Virus record (IMG/VR): IMGVR_UViG_3300044998_000321
Location: 1-39,815 of that record
DNA: 39,815 nucleotides
Direction: 5' to 3' (one strand)
From: a virus
Below, piece after piece: positions 16,865 through 24,351 of the stretch. The notes beneath the pieces were generated by a model. The model was not told where the DNA came from and ran no database searches. It saw only the letters and a list, made by a program, of their open reading frames with translations. The translations under genes and the position numbers were made by a program. Every line of letters begins with the position of its first letter. Position 1 is the first letter of the stretch.

Positions 16865-16921
16865 TCAATTCCCACCTAACGCCTCTTCCGCCCGCCGCAG
16901 ATCGTAGGCGAGGTGGTTCAT
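16865..16921 (-). pseudogene. Duplicated 3-prime remnant of terS (18-aa ORF)
   Basis: [18 protein letters not shown] overlaps the methyltransferase stop (ATGA). Its core DLRRAEE is the same DNA as the C-terminus of TerS ([14 protein letters not shown]), because 16882-16905 repeats 17936-17959 exactly. I read it as the leftover end of terS displaced by insertion of the methyltransferase gene; whether it is translated is unknown. Confidence 0.6.
16882..16905. repeat. 24-bp direct repeat, copy 1 (downstream of methyltransferase)
   Basis: Begins CCTCTTCCGCCCG and ends CAGATCGT; perfect over 24 bases with 17936-17959, 1,054 bp apart, in the same orientation and the same coding sense. Together they bracket the C5 methyltransferase. 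Confidence 0.9.
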
Positions 16922-17919
16922 GGCGTGCTTTGCAGTTCCATGAATGCCCTTACGAACGCTTCCGCGACTGGCGCGACGATGGCGTTTCCGTAGGCGCGCA
17001 GTCGTCCCACTCCGGCGGCAACCCCATGAGCCATCGGGAATGTGCAGGGTTCAACTGCCCGCCACTTGCCGTCACGGCATCCAATCCAGTCAGCATCTCG
17101 CCAGAAGCCGTTAACCGGACCGGGCCGGACAGCTTCGCCGCACCTGGCAGCTTCAGCAGTTTCTCCCTTGTTCCGTCCGGGTTCGTCTTGCCATAGCAGT
17201 GCGTGCTCCCGGTCGCATCGTTCGTCATTGGTGTTGGCCATGCGGCAAGCGAGACTGTCTTTCTCAGTTCCGTTCGGCGCGTCTCCGTCGGCTCGTATGG
17301 ACTCCCCTTCGTGTCGCTCGCCTTTGGCGTCGGCCACGCCGACAGGTGTGCTGCTGTTTGGAGGTTCAGTCCACCCTCCCTGCCGCTGCTGCCAGCTCCA
17401 GTGCCGTTGTTGCTGGTCGGCGTCGGCCACGAAGAACAACCTGTGTCTGATGTGCGGCGCACCGAAGCCCGCAGCAGGCAATACAGTCTTCCCAACGGCG
17501 TAGCTGATTCCTTCCAGGTCAGCTTGAACAAGGTCGAGCCATCCGTGGCGGATTGCTGTTTCAACTTGTTCGCCAAAGATTGTGTCAGGGCGGCACTGCT
17601 CGATGAGGTGGAACCACGCGGGCCATAGGTGCCGCTCGTCAGCAGTCCCTTTTCTTTTGCCTGCCGAGCTGAAAGGTTGGCACGGGCAGCTTCCCGTCCA
17701 CACAGGCCTGTCATCCGGCCATCCTGCACGTCGCAATGCGTAGCTCCAGACTCCGATCCCGGAGAAGAAGTGGCACTGCGTATAGCCTCGCAGGTCATTT
17801 GGTCTGACATCCCTGATATCCCTTTCGTCAACGTCGCCGGGCGCAATCAGTCCGGCTGCAATCAGGTTGCGCAACCACTGGGCTGCGTATGGGTCGTGCT
17901 CGTTGTAGTAGGCGCTCAT
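16918..17919 (-). CDS. DNA (cytosine-5) methyltransferase
   Basis: A 333-aa C5 methyltransferase that transfers a methyl group from S-adenosylmethionine to cytosine. Visible motifs: I, FFSGIG (51-56); IV with the catalytic cysteine, PCQPFS (79-84); VI as FGEQVE in place of the usual ENV; IPHIRHR-like motif VIII ([14 protein letters not shown]); and X near the C-terminus ([17 protein letters not shown]). The target-recognition region (about 195-270) is short. ATG 17919 overlaps the TerS stop (ATGA). It is not with a restriction enzyme, so self-protection of phage DNA against host restriction is the likely role (inference). It splits terS from terL and is bracketed by a 24-bp duplication, suggesting acquisition as a cassette. 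Confidence 0.9.
   Translation of the reverse strand: MSAYYNEHDPYAAQWLRNLIAAGLIAPGDVDERDIRDVRPNDLRGYTQCHFFSGIGVWSYALRRAGWPDDRPVWTGSCPCQPFSSAGKRKGTADERHLWPAWFHLIEQCRPDTIFGEQVETAIRHGWLDLVQADLEGISYAVGKTVLPAAGFGAPHIRHRLFFVADADQQQRHWSWQQRQGGWTEPPNSSTPVGVADAKGERHEGESIRADGDAPNGTEKDSLACRMANTNDERCDREHALLWQDEPGRNKGETAEAARCGEAVRPGPVNGFWRDADWIGCRDGKWRAVEPCTFPMAHGVAAGVGRLRAYGNAIVAPVAEAFVRAFMELQSTP
16950..17846 (-). other. Long overlapping ORF inside methyltransferase gene
   Basis: A second frame is open for 298 codons within the C5 methyltransferase. Its product has repeated Trp-Pro-Thr-Pro units ([27 protein letters not shown]) and a C-terminus [20 protein letters not shown]. From memory, proteins with these features are annotated in many phages. 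Here the same DNA codes the methyltransferase segments VADAD, VADAK and [14 protein letters not shown], so the WPTP repeats are a frame-shifted reading of conserved methyltransferase codons. It is either genuine dual coding or a conserved shadow; no ribosome site was identified for it. Confidence 0.35.
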
Positions 17920-18491
17920 CGATGCTCCACCAGCACCTCTTCCGCCCGCCGCAGATCGTCCGCCACGGCGGCCAGCACCTCGCGGAACTTCTCTGCCAGC
18001 AGGGCGTGCACCTCGTTCATGTCCGTCACCGGAGCCACGATGGGCGCGAGCTGGTCGGCCAGCACGTCGTGCTTGGCGCGGATGGATGCGCCCACCGCCT
18101 TGAGCACGTGGTCCACATCCTCCCTGGGAATGAGGTTGCCCACCTGGCGCTCGTACTCCAGCTTGACCTGGAGGGCCAGGTACTTTTCCTTGACCGCCCG
18201 GGCGTCCTGGTAGCTGTTGCCGATGCCTTCCAGACCGGTGGAGCGCCCAGGCTCGCCGCCTTCGCCGACGGCGTTGGGCTGGCCATGGATGGGCCGGCCG
18301 CGCTTTTCCGCGTTGCGCTCGGCCACGTCCGGCCTGGCCCCGCCGGTGTCGTGCAGGCGTTGCAGGCTTTTTTCCACGTCCACCCGCCCATCTTCCGTGA
18401 GCACCAGCCGGCCTTCGGTCTTCATGCGGTGGACGTAGGACTTTTGCACGCCCAGACGCCGGGCGAAGGCGGCCATGGTCTCCACGGTCAT
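17916..18491 (-). CDS. Terminase small subunit, Nu1-like
   Basis: A 191-aa protein. Residues 1-45 form a winged-helix DNA-binding start (TVETMAAFARRLGVQKSYVH) like phage packaging protein Nu1; a long helix follows (YLALQVKLEYERQVGNLIPR), as in DUF1441/Nu1-type subunits, and the C-terminal helix ([14 protein letters not shown]) should contact TerL. It recognises packaging sites on concatemeric DNA. It is separated from TerL by the methyltransferase cassette; the last codons are duplicated at 16882-16905. Confidence 0.82.
   Translation of the reverse strand: MTVETMAAFARRLGVQKSYVHRMKTEGRLVLTEDGRVDVEKSLQRLHDTGGARPDVAERNAEKRGRPIHGQPNAVGEGGEPGRSTGLEGIGNSYQDARAVKEKYLALQVKLEYERQVGNLIPREDVDHVLKAVGASIRAKHDVLADQLAPIVAPVTDMNEVHALLAEKFREVLAAVADDLRRAEEVLVEHR
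17936..17959. repeat. 24-bp direct repeat, copy 2 (3-prime end of terS)
   Basis: Exact match to 16882-16905; encodes the DLRRAEE segment of TerS. Confidence 0.9.
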
Positions 18492-18775
18492 CGTCCTTCC
18501 TCCAGCTTGGCGCGGGGCGCGATGAGGTGGCCAGGGGCGCGGAAGGGCGTGCCCACCTCGTGGCCGTTTTCCACGGCGTGGAAATAGCCGGGAATGCCGG
18601 CCATGCCCTTTTTGATGGAAAGGTCGATCTGGTCATCGCCGAAGACTTCCCGCAGATCATCGATGATGGACGCAGTCCAGGGCATCCTCCTCCGCATGGG
18701 CTTTTGTTCCAGGCTGGGTGGATGTTCCATGGGATGTTCCAGGGTGCTGGAACCTTTTTTTTCTTTTTCTTTCAT
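18488..18775 (-). CDS. Conserved-looking hypothetical protein upstream of terS
   Basis: A 95-aa protein starting MKEKEKKGSS from ATG 18775; an alternative start at the Met-Pro-Trp position would give about 65 aa. The C-terminal segment (IIDDLREVFGDDQIDLSIKK) is soluble, mixed helix/strand. Not recognised. Its stop overlaps the TerS start (ATGA). The N-terminal Glu/Pro-rich codons overlay several TGTTCC/GGAACA motifs shared with the adjacent candidate origin, which may explain the low-complexity N-terminus. Confidence 0.65.
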   Translation of the reverse strand: MKEKEKKGSSTLEHPMEHPPSLEQKPMRRRMPWTASIIDDLREVFGDDQIDLSIKKGMAGIPGYFHAVENGHEVGTPFRAPGHLIAPRAKLEEGR

Positions 18776-18805
18776 AGAGTTATCACAAATATTCCATGTG
18801 TGACA

Positions 18806-18880
18806 GGCGCACCCGCGCGCCTGCGCGCGCCTGCACGCACGCACGCGCGCCTACGTGCGCACGCGTGACGCGCGCGCATA
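18806..18880. repeat. Alternating purine-pyrimidine tract
   Basis: About 75 bases made almost entirely of CG, CA and TG steps (for example GCGCGCCTGCGCGC, CACGCACGCACGCGCG). Such tracts favour Z-DNA and strand melting under negative supercoiling. It lies in the 217-bp gene-free gap before the primase-helicase stop and beside the GGAACA repeats. Confidence 0.7.
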
Positions 18881-18891
18881 AGCCTGGAATA

Positions 18892-18989
18892 CCTGGAACA
18901 AATCAGGTAAATCTTTGATTTGCAAGCGTTTTTCATGTTCCAGGTACTTGGAACATGTGCTGGAACATCCGCCGAGCCTGGAACAAATC
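18892..18989. other. Candidate replication origin: GGAACA iterons and inverted repeat
   Basis: CCTGGAACAAATC occurs at 18892-18904 and 18977-18989. Between them is a perfect 9-bp inverted repeat CATGTTCCA / TGGAACATG (18934-18942, 18949-18957) and another TGGAACA at 18961-18967. An AT-rich run (18900-18935) lies inside. More TGTTCC/GGAACC copies lie at 18723-18753 within the next gene. Clustered iterons plus an AT-rich stretch next to a primase-helicase gene suggest an origin; a transcription operator is the alternative. Confidence 0.5.
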
Positions 18990-18992
18990 TGC

Positions 18993-21440
18993 TCATGCGA
19001 TCCCCATCTTTGAACGGAATTCCAGCGTCTGCTCGGTGAGCCAGACGCTCACTGTCTTGCCATCCGGGCGCGCCGTTCCGGCGGCCTGAAGGGCGGCTTC
19101 GGGCGGAAAGATCAGCCACTTCTGTTTCGCCGTGCCCGAGCAGTAGGCATCGTCGTACACGTGGGCCTTGCGTTTTTCGAAGCCCTGCATGCGGCTGATG
19201 GAGTTGAGAAAGTGATTCGACGGTCGTGGTCGTGGCTCGCCATTCTCCCGGCACCAGCGCAGATAGGCCGCGTACACGTCCATGGAGAGGGCCGGGCAGA
19301 TGGGAAGTCCCAGATCTCCGCTGATCCAATCCCGTGCGAAGCGCATTTCGCTGGGCGCGGAAAGTTCGATCAGATCCCGCTTGGCATGGGTCATGGGGGG
19401 CCGTGCCTTGGCGTGGAAATCCCCCAGGTCCAGGTTCAGCAGGTAGTGGTAGAAGGCCTCCACGCCGCCTTGCTCCACCTCGCGCCAAACCTCGTCGTAG
19501 AACGAGGCATCCACCGCTGGCGGCGTGTAGATGACGCAGTGCCGGCGGTCGTCGTTCTCCAACGGCACGGGCTGGTTTTCGTTGGAGAGGAACACGAAAT
19601 TGATCTGGTTGCGCTGGCGGTAGGCCGCCACGTTTTTCGGGTTCACCCGCACCCAGTCGCCGGTGATCAATTCCTTCAATTCGTTCTTGATGTGCCACAT
19701 CTCCTGGCGGGCGACCACTTCCTCCGCCAGGACGAAAAGCTTGCTGTCCACCCAGTCCGCATTGAAGCGGTCTTCCAGGCCACGCTGATTGAGCACGGTG
19801 GCGTAGTCGCCATAGATGCGCGCGTAGATGTGCCAGAGCGTGCTCTTGCCGGTGCCCTGGGGCCCATGCATGACGATGGCGCTGCCCATCTTGGCGCCCG
19901 GGTGTTGGAGCGGGTAGGCCATCCACTTGAGCACCCAGCGGTAAATTTCCTCCCCCCGCTCATCTTCCGTGCAGAGATAGCGCAGCAGATCCAAGATGCG
20001 CTCGCAGCTTCCAGGCTTGGGCTTGAGTGGCCAGCCCAGCCAGGTGTTCAGGCGGACGTTTTCGTCCTTCTCCGTGGGGTCGAAGCCCACCTCGTCAATG
20101 AAGCACCCGCCACGTTCGATCCATAGCGGGTGGCGCTTGATGTCATCGCCGCGCACGCCCGCAGGCAGCAGGGCAATCATCTGGTCCCGATGAGCGATTT
20201 TTCGCGTCCAGGTATCGAACACGTATTTCCCGGTGCCATCATCGATGGGTACGAAGCGCTCCACGATGTCGTCCAGGGCCATGACGGCCTCGGCCCGCCT
20301 TCGGCCCCCGTCCCCCCGCTGGGGGAGTCCCACGCCCGCCGGGCGGTCGTCCCGCCAGCCCAGGGCGGTGAGCTTGTCCGCCACCTGGTTGGCCACGGCA
20401 ATGGGCGACACCAGGGCCGCCAGATCGTTGAAGTCCGATAGCTTTTTCCTATCGCGTCGGTCCCGTCCTTCCTCGTCGCGGAAGTCCGGCACCATCCAGG
20501 CCGCCCGCTCGATCTCGCTGGCGGCAAGCTGGGCCGCGTCTCGCCCAGGGTTCTTGCCGGTCTTCTCTTCGGTCTGGGCGTCATCGTCGCCGCAGATGAG
20601 GATGTGGACGGCGGGATACTTCGCGCGGATCGTACGGGCCGCCTTGCCCAGGTTGTTGGCCGAGAAGGCATAGACCACCGGCAGGCGCGTGGCCTCGTGC
20701 AGCGTGGCCGCCGTGGCAAACCCCTCGGCCATGAGCAGCACGCCATGACGGCGCCAGCCGCCGATGACCCCGAACGACCCACCCATGGCCATGCCGGATG
20801 GCCAGAAGCCCTTGTCCCCGAACTCGTGCCCTTTCGGGTAGATGAGCTGGAGGCCCACCACGTTGCCATTCACGTCGTGCATGGGCACCACCAGGGCCCC
20901 CTCGGACTTCATCAGACGCCAGACGTTGGCGTCATCGATGCCGTCCAGGTGCATTTCGCGCTCGCCCCGGCCTTCCCAGACCCGCGTCCCGTGGTCCTGG
21001 ATGCCCTTGCGGGTCAGGTACTCGTGGCCTTCCTGGCCCACGGGCCTGCACCGTGACCAGACCTGGGACGCCCAGGCCGCCGCTCGCTTGGCCTCCAGCT
21101 TGCGCTCATCGGCCAGGGCCTTGGCCGCCGCTTTCTGCGCGGCGCGCAGCGCCTCCAGGTCTTCCTCGCTGAGCTTGCGCGCCTCCTGGTCTTTCCTGGT
21201 GATCTGCACCTTCGTGTAGCCATCGTCCGTGCCGTGCCAGACGCCAAAGGCGCCCACGATGTACACGTCGCCGGATCTGGCCACCCACTCACGCAGCCGG
21301 CTCCAGCCCGGCTTGTCCGATCCCCGGCTCTCCGTGGTCTTCCAGCGCTGAATGCGGCCATCCGGCACCAGGGGCTTGTCGATCAGGATGCCAACCGCCT
21401 CGATCTGGCTGCGCACATCGTCGAAATTGACCCAGCTCAT
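18993..21440 (-). CDS. Primase-helicase (Toprim + SF3-like helicase)
   Basis: An 815-aa replication protein. The N-terminal part includes a Glu/Lys/Ala-rich helix (82-125). A Toprim domain has GVLLMAEGFATAATL (Glu about 239) and ILICGDDDAQ (Asp 285-287). The C-terminal helicase is of the DUF5906/NrS-1-polymerase type, with Walker A GPQGTGKS (526-533), Walker B-like KLFVLAEEV (about 570), and a sensor region FLSNENQPV. It probably synthesises primers and unwinds phage DNA. ATG 21440 overlaps the stop of the gpZ-like gene, so the two are translationally coupled. Confidence 0.9.
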   Translation of the reverse strand: MSWVNFDDVRSQIEAVGILIDKPLVPDGRIQRWKTTESRGSDKPGWSRLREWVARSGDVYIVGAFGVWHGTDDGYTKVQITRKDQEARKLSEEDLEALRAAQKAAAKALADERKLEAKRAAAWASQVWSRCRPVGQEGHEYLTRKGIQDHGTRVWEGRGEREMHLDGIDDANVWRLMKSEGALVVPMHDVNGNVVGLQLIYPKGHEFGDKGFWPSGMAMGGSFGVIGGWRRHGVLLMAEGFATAATLHEATRLPVVYAFSANNLGKAARTIRAKYPAVHILICGDDDAQTEEKTGKNPGRDAAQLAASEIERAAWMVPDFRDEEGRDRRDRKKLSDFNDLAALVSPIAVANQVADKLTALGWRDDRPAGVGLPQRGDGGRRRAEAVMALDDIVERFVPIDDGTGKYVFDTWTRKIAHRDQMIALLPAGVRGDDIKRHPLWIERGGCFIDEVGFDPTEKDENVRLNTWLGWPLKPKPGSCERILDLLRYLCTEDERGEEIYRWVLKWMAYPLQHPGAKMGSAIVMHGPQGTGKSTLWHIYARIYGDYATVLNQRGLEDRFNADWVDSKLFVLAEEVVARQEMWHIKNELKELITGDWVRVNPKNVAAYRQRNQINFVFLSNENQPVPLENDDRRHCVIYTPPAVDASFYDEVWREVEQGGVEAFYHYLLNLDLGDFHAKARPPMTHAKRDLIELSAPSEMRFARDWISGDLGLPICPALSMDVYAAYLRWCRENGEPRPRPSNHFLNSISRMQGFEKRKAHVYDDAYCSGTAKQKWLIFPPEAALQAAGTARPDGKTVSVWLTEQTLEFRSKMGIA

Positions 21441-22081
21441 GCCGTCAGCCTCTTGAATGCGCGGTCGATCTCCACCGGCATCTCCTCACGAATGCGCTTC
21501 AGCACGCGCTCCAGAATGCGGCGAGAGGAAAACATCTGGGAGAAGCCGATGACCTGCAACGGCGCGATGGCCTCGGTATGTTTCGTCAGCCTCCCGCTGC
21601 GGGATGCCATCTGTTTACCGGGCACGCGGATGAACACCGTCCGCCCTTTGTTGCCGACGAAGGCCCCTGGAATCGTCTTGATCCCGCCATCTCGCCGGAT
21701 CAGGAAGCCCAGTTGCCGTCCAATCTGGGCGAGGTCGGCCTTCGTGACCTTCTTTCCCTTCACCCGGACCGCCTTCATGGCCGCCTGGGCCACGGCCAGG
21801 AATCGGATGAGGTTCATGGACCGCCCGCGCCTGGAGGGTGAGCCGAAAACCTCCAGCGTCACCTCCAACCGACCGCCACCGGCCCGGCGGATGTTCACGC
21901 TGTTGCGCACATCGGCGGCCTTCACCGCGTATTCCGCCGTAATGGCCCGCGTCGCCTCCGCCCGGGCCTTGTCCACCACCTTGTTGAGCGCCGGCTGGAT
22001 CACCTGCGGCGCCAGCTCCCGCGAAATCTTCGCCAGCCGCCGCTGCACGTCGGCCATGCCGACCACCTCGACCCGGATCAC
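21437..22081 (-). CDS. gpZ-like minor tail protein, displaced into early operon
   Basis: A 214-aa basic protein matching the prophage minor tail protein Z family: N-terminal helices (LNKVVDKARAEATRAITAEY), a central basic region and the IPGAFVGNKGRTVFIRVPGK segment seen in lambda Z, then a C-terminal helix with RVLKRIREEMPVEIDRAF. I choose GTG 22081 because GGAGG lies 9 bases upstream; the frame is open to 22156 without a ribosome site, and an internal ATG is at residue 9. In lambda, Z lies between FII and U; here it precedes the primase gene with an ATGA overlap. Either it is a misplaced tail gene or the family has a DNA-related role here. Confidence 0.72.
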   Translation of the reverse strand: MIRVEVVGMADVQRRLAKISRELAPQVIQPALNKVVDKARAEATRAITAEYAVKAADVRNSVNIRRAGGGRLEVTLEVFGSPSRRGRSMNLIRFLAVAQAAMKAVRVKGKKVTKADLAQIGRQLGFLIRRDGGIKTIPGAFVGNKGRTVFIRVPGKQMASRSGRLTKHTEAIAPLQVIGFSQMFSSRRILERVLKRIREEMPVEIDRAFKRLTA

Positions 22082-22287
22082 AGAGCACCACCTCCATGAG
22101 CAGATCGAAGGCACCAGGATGGCCAGCCCAGCCGGTTCACCATATCCAACCCCCACACCCTAGCGCGTCCCCGCGCCGCTTCGTACCCGCTTTCATAGGG
22201 CCAGGAAGGACCCGCAACCCGGCAATCGATGCAAATTCCCACGCCGCAAAAACAACACTCCCTTGGGGGAACGGGGCCAAACTCATC

Positions 22288-22683
22288 TCACGCCACCCTG
22301 AGCGATGCCCGCGCTTGCGTCTTCTCGATGCGGGCGGCCAATTCGGCGAGACGCTGCGTCGCCTCGATAAACTCCCGCTGCATGCGGGCCACTTCGTCCT
22401 CCGGCTGGATGGGCACGGGGTCGGCGTAGCCCCATGAACGGCAAAAGTAGGTGGCGATGGCATGGCACCCGGCCTCTCGGGCCATGCGCCCGATCAAGTC
22501 CACCTGTTCAGGCGTGAGCCTCTCTCTACGTTCCGGGTTGAGGCAGTCCCGCAGATGGCCGGCGGCATGTTCGACGCCATTTTCAGGCCAGAGCATGGCG
22601 CCCACCTTCTTGAACCCGCCCAGGGTCTGGATGGCCTCGCGTATGGCGTCATGGATGGTCTCGTGGATCAACGCCAGTTGCAT
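22288..22683 (-). CDS. CII-like phage regulatory protein
   Basis: A 131-aa protein (MQLALIHETIHDAIREAIQT) resembling the phage regulatory CII family: an N-terminal HTH with GGFKKVGAMLWPE, the HLRDCLNPERRERLTPEQVD block, and a C-terminal coiled helix (MQREFIEATQRLAELAARIE). GGAG lies 7 bases before ATG 22683. Second gene leftward from the switch, as expected for a lysogeny activator. The 206-bp gap to the next gene (22082-22287) holds only tiny ORFs of about 20 codons. Confidence 0.75.
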   Translation of the reverse strand: MQLALIHETIHDAIREAIQTLGGFKKVGAMLWPENGVEHAAGHLRDCLNPERRERLTPEQVDLIGRMAREAGCHAIATYFCRSWGYADPVPIQPEDEVARMQREFIEATQRLAELAARIEKTQARASLRVA

Positions 22684-22782
22684 GTTCCACTCCTTTCCGC
22701 GATTTACGGACAAGCGCGGACAGACTCCATCCGCTGCCGACGCGGCAAAGGCTGGACATGCCAGCCGAGGAGGAGAGTGTCC

Positions 22783-22995
22783 TCATGCAGCGGACCTTTC
22801 CGCCTGGTCCGCCTGATCTTTCGTGGTCACCGATGCGGCCTCGTAGATGTCCGGCCGCACAGCCCGCAGGTACATCAGCCTGGCGCGCGGGAAACCCGTC
22901 TTGCGCCACTCCGAGATGGTCGGCTGGCGCACCTCAAAAAACCGGGCCGCAGCGGCGGTCCCGCCGAGTAGATCGATTGCTTTGTTCGAGTCCAT
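22783..22995 (-). CDS. Cro-like repressor (YdaS/Cro type HTH)
   Basis: A 70-aa protein (MDSNKAIDLLGGTAAAARFF) with a helix-turn-helix EVRQPTISEWRKTGFPRARL typical of Cro/YdaS proteins. It diverges from the repressor gene across a 73-bp region with three operator-like sites. The predicted -10 ends only 7 bases before this ATG, so the mRNA may be leaderless or the promoter call may be off; an in-frame upstream ATG at 23049 would lie beyond the promoter. Confidence 0.82.
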   Translation of the reverse strand: MDSNKAIDLLGGTAAAARFFEVRQPTISEWRKTGFPRARLMYLRAVRPDIYEAASVTTKDQADQAERSAA

Positions 22996-23002
22996 GGGCC
23001 AT

Positions 23003-23068
23003 AGGTTAGGAAATACTATAGCATCTGTCAATAGGGACTCCTTAGCCATTTCCGCTTAGGATTTCCGA
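23003..23068. promoter_or_regulatory. Lysogeny switch: leftward promoter and three operators
   Basis: Operator-like sites TAGGAAATACTA (23007-23018), TAGGGACTCCTTA (23032-23044) and TAGGATTTCCGA (23057-23068) begin exactly 25 bp apart and share TAGG plus a CC/CTA half. A minus-strand promoter has TTGACA at 23031-23026 and TAACCT at 23008-23003 with a 17-base spacer. The third site abuts the repressor ATG, suggesting autoregulation. The related pair at 24264 and 24289 is also spaced 25 bp. Confidence 0.78.
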
Positions 23069-23707
23069 ATGACCACGCTATCCGAACGAATCAAGATGTG
23101 TCTGACGCACGGCCGCACCAGGGCCGGGCTTGCAAGGGCATGCGGGATCAAGCAGCCATCGGTCAGTGACTGGCTCAACGGACGGACAAAGAGGATTGTC
23201 GGATCGAATCTGCTACGCGCCGCTGCCTACCTGGGCGTCAACCCGGAATGGCTTGCCACCGGACGTGGCCCGATGCGACCAGAAGCCACGCCAGGCAGTA
23301 ACATCTCAGAACCATTAGCGATTGGACGCAGGGTACCGCTCATCAGCATAATGGAGGCCAGCAGATGGAGGGAGTCCGTGGACAACTACGCCATCAGAGA
23401 ACAACATGAGTGGGTGGCAACCACCATTGAGGTGAGGAAACACACCTACGCCCTGCGCGTCCAGGGAGATTCCATGGAACCGAAGTTCCCGGACGGCGCC
23501 ATCCTCATCGTAGAGCCCGAGGAAGAGCCGAAGAACGGCAGCTTCGTCATCGTCAGACAGAACGGCGCCGAAGCGACCTTCAAGCAGCTCATCCTCGACG
23601 GCGGCGTGGCCTATCTCAAGCCCCTCAACCCGCGCTATCCTATCCTCCAGATGGCCGAAGACGCCGTGATCTGCGGCGTGGTCAAGCAGGTGGTCATGAA
23701 CGTGTAG
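23069..23707 (+). CDS. CI/LexA-like phage repressor (HTH + S24 peptidase)
   Basis: A 212-aa repressor. Residues 5-62 form an HTH domain (GLARACGIKQPSVSDWLNG). Residues about 85-212 are a peptidase S24 domain with nucleophile Ser135 (GDSMEP) and base Lys172 (EATFKQL). The expected self-cleavage site, usually Ala-Gly after VPLIS, reads here VPLISIMEASRW, so the scissile pair would be Ala97-Ser98. It should maintain lysogeny by binding the 25-bp-spaced operators and respond to RecA-activated SOS, possibly less readily given the altered pair. Its ATG touches the third operator. Confidence 0.92.
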   Translation: MTTLSERIKMCLTHGRTRAGLARACGIKQPSVSDWLNGRTKRIVGSNLLRAAAYLGVNPEWLATGRGPMRPEATPGSNISEPLAIGRRVPLISIMEASRWRESVDNYAIREQHEWVATTIEVRKHTYALRVQGDSMEPKFPDGAILIVEPEEEPKNGSFVIVRQNGAEATFKQLILDGGVAYLKPLNPRYPILQMAEDAVICGVVKQVVMNV

Positions 23708-23716
23708 AGGAACGCA

Positions 23717-24205
23717 ATGGCGATGACGCAATGCCGCGAATGCGGCCACGAGATCAGCACCAAGGCCAAGTCCTGTCCCCACTGCGGAGCCACAATTTAC
23801 CGCCCGAGTGGATGTTTTGTCGTGATCCTGCTGTTCATCGCCTTTGCCGCCATCATGTCTGCGTTCAACCAGAACGACAGCGCGAGCCCGCCAAAAACCC
23901 AAGAGCAAATCCAGGCCGAAGCGCGACGCGAGCTTGCCTTTCAAAAAGTCGTCCTGGCCCTCAAGGCCATCAAAACCTCCCTGCGCAACCCTGATTCCGT
24001 CGTCTGGGAGTATATCGGCGCCAACGAAGACGCCTCAGCCATCTGCATCGGATACCGCGCGCAAAACGGCTTCGGCGGCATGTCCAGGGAGTACATGGCC
24101 ATCGTGAACGGCACGCCAACCAAACAATTCTCCGCCTGGAACAAACACTGCGTGAACAACAAGCTCAACGACATGATGTACGCACGCCGGGCCCTGGACG
24201 ACTGA
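23717..24205 (+). CDS. Zinc-ribbon membrane protein in lysogeny module
   Basis: A 162-aa protein. Residues 6-23 form a zinc ribbon (CRECG, CPHCG); residues 33-50 are one transmembrane segment (CFVVILLFIAFAAIMSAF); the soluble C-terminal domain (about 85-155) has Cys residues and a FGGMSREYMAIVNG segment. It is 9 bases after the repressor gene, with AGGAACG before its ATG, and is followed by a strong terminator, so it is likely expressed in lysogens. A superinfection-exclusion or moron role is inferred from position. Confidence 0.72.
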   Translation: MAMTQCRECGHEISTKAKSCPHCGATIYRPSGCFVVILLFIAFAAIMSAFNQNDSASPPKTQEQIQAEARRELAFQKVVLALKAIKTSLRNPDSVVWEYIGANEDASAICIGYRAQNGFGGMSREYMAIVNGTPTKQFSAWNKHCVNNKLNDMMYARRALDD

Positions 24206-24227
24206 AACACACAGCTACCGAGCACCA

Positions 24228-24252
24228 CCCAGCCGCCGGCTGGGTTTTTTTT
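24228..24252 (+). terminator. Rho-independent terminator of repressor operon
   Basis: CCCAGCC, GC, then CGGCTGGG and eight T residues, 23 bases after the zinc-ribbon gene stop. A strong GC stem and U-run separate lysogenic transcription from the early promoter just downstream. Confidence 0.92.
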
Positions 24253-24263
24253 GCAAAAAAACT

Positions 24264-24304
24264 TAGGAGCGCCTATTGACATGGGTTATAGGAGCGCCTA
24301 ATGT
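24264..24304 (+). promoter_or_regulatory. Early rightward promoter with paired operators
   Basis: -35 TTGACA (24276-24281), 17-base spacer, -10 TAATGT (24299-24304). TAGGAGCGCCTA occurs at 24264-24275 and 24289-24300, 25 bp apart; the copies flank the -35 and overlap the -10. Repressor binding would block this promoter, the counterpart of the lambda pL/OL arrangement. It drives the small early genes from 24352. Confidence 0.85.
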
Positions 24305-24351
24305 TCACCCCATCATCTCCACCCATATGCCACCACAACCAGGAGACCGCC

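Noticed and set aside
22082-22287. Chain of three tiny ORFs of about 20 codons each, joined by overlaps, between the CII-like and gpZ-like genes
   Set aside because: Composition is arbitrary and only weak ribosome sites are visible; possibly a decayed gene, but not supportable as coding.
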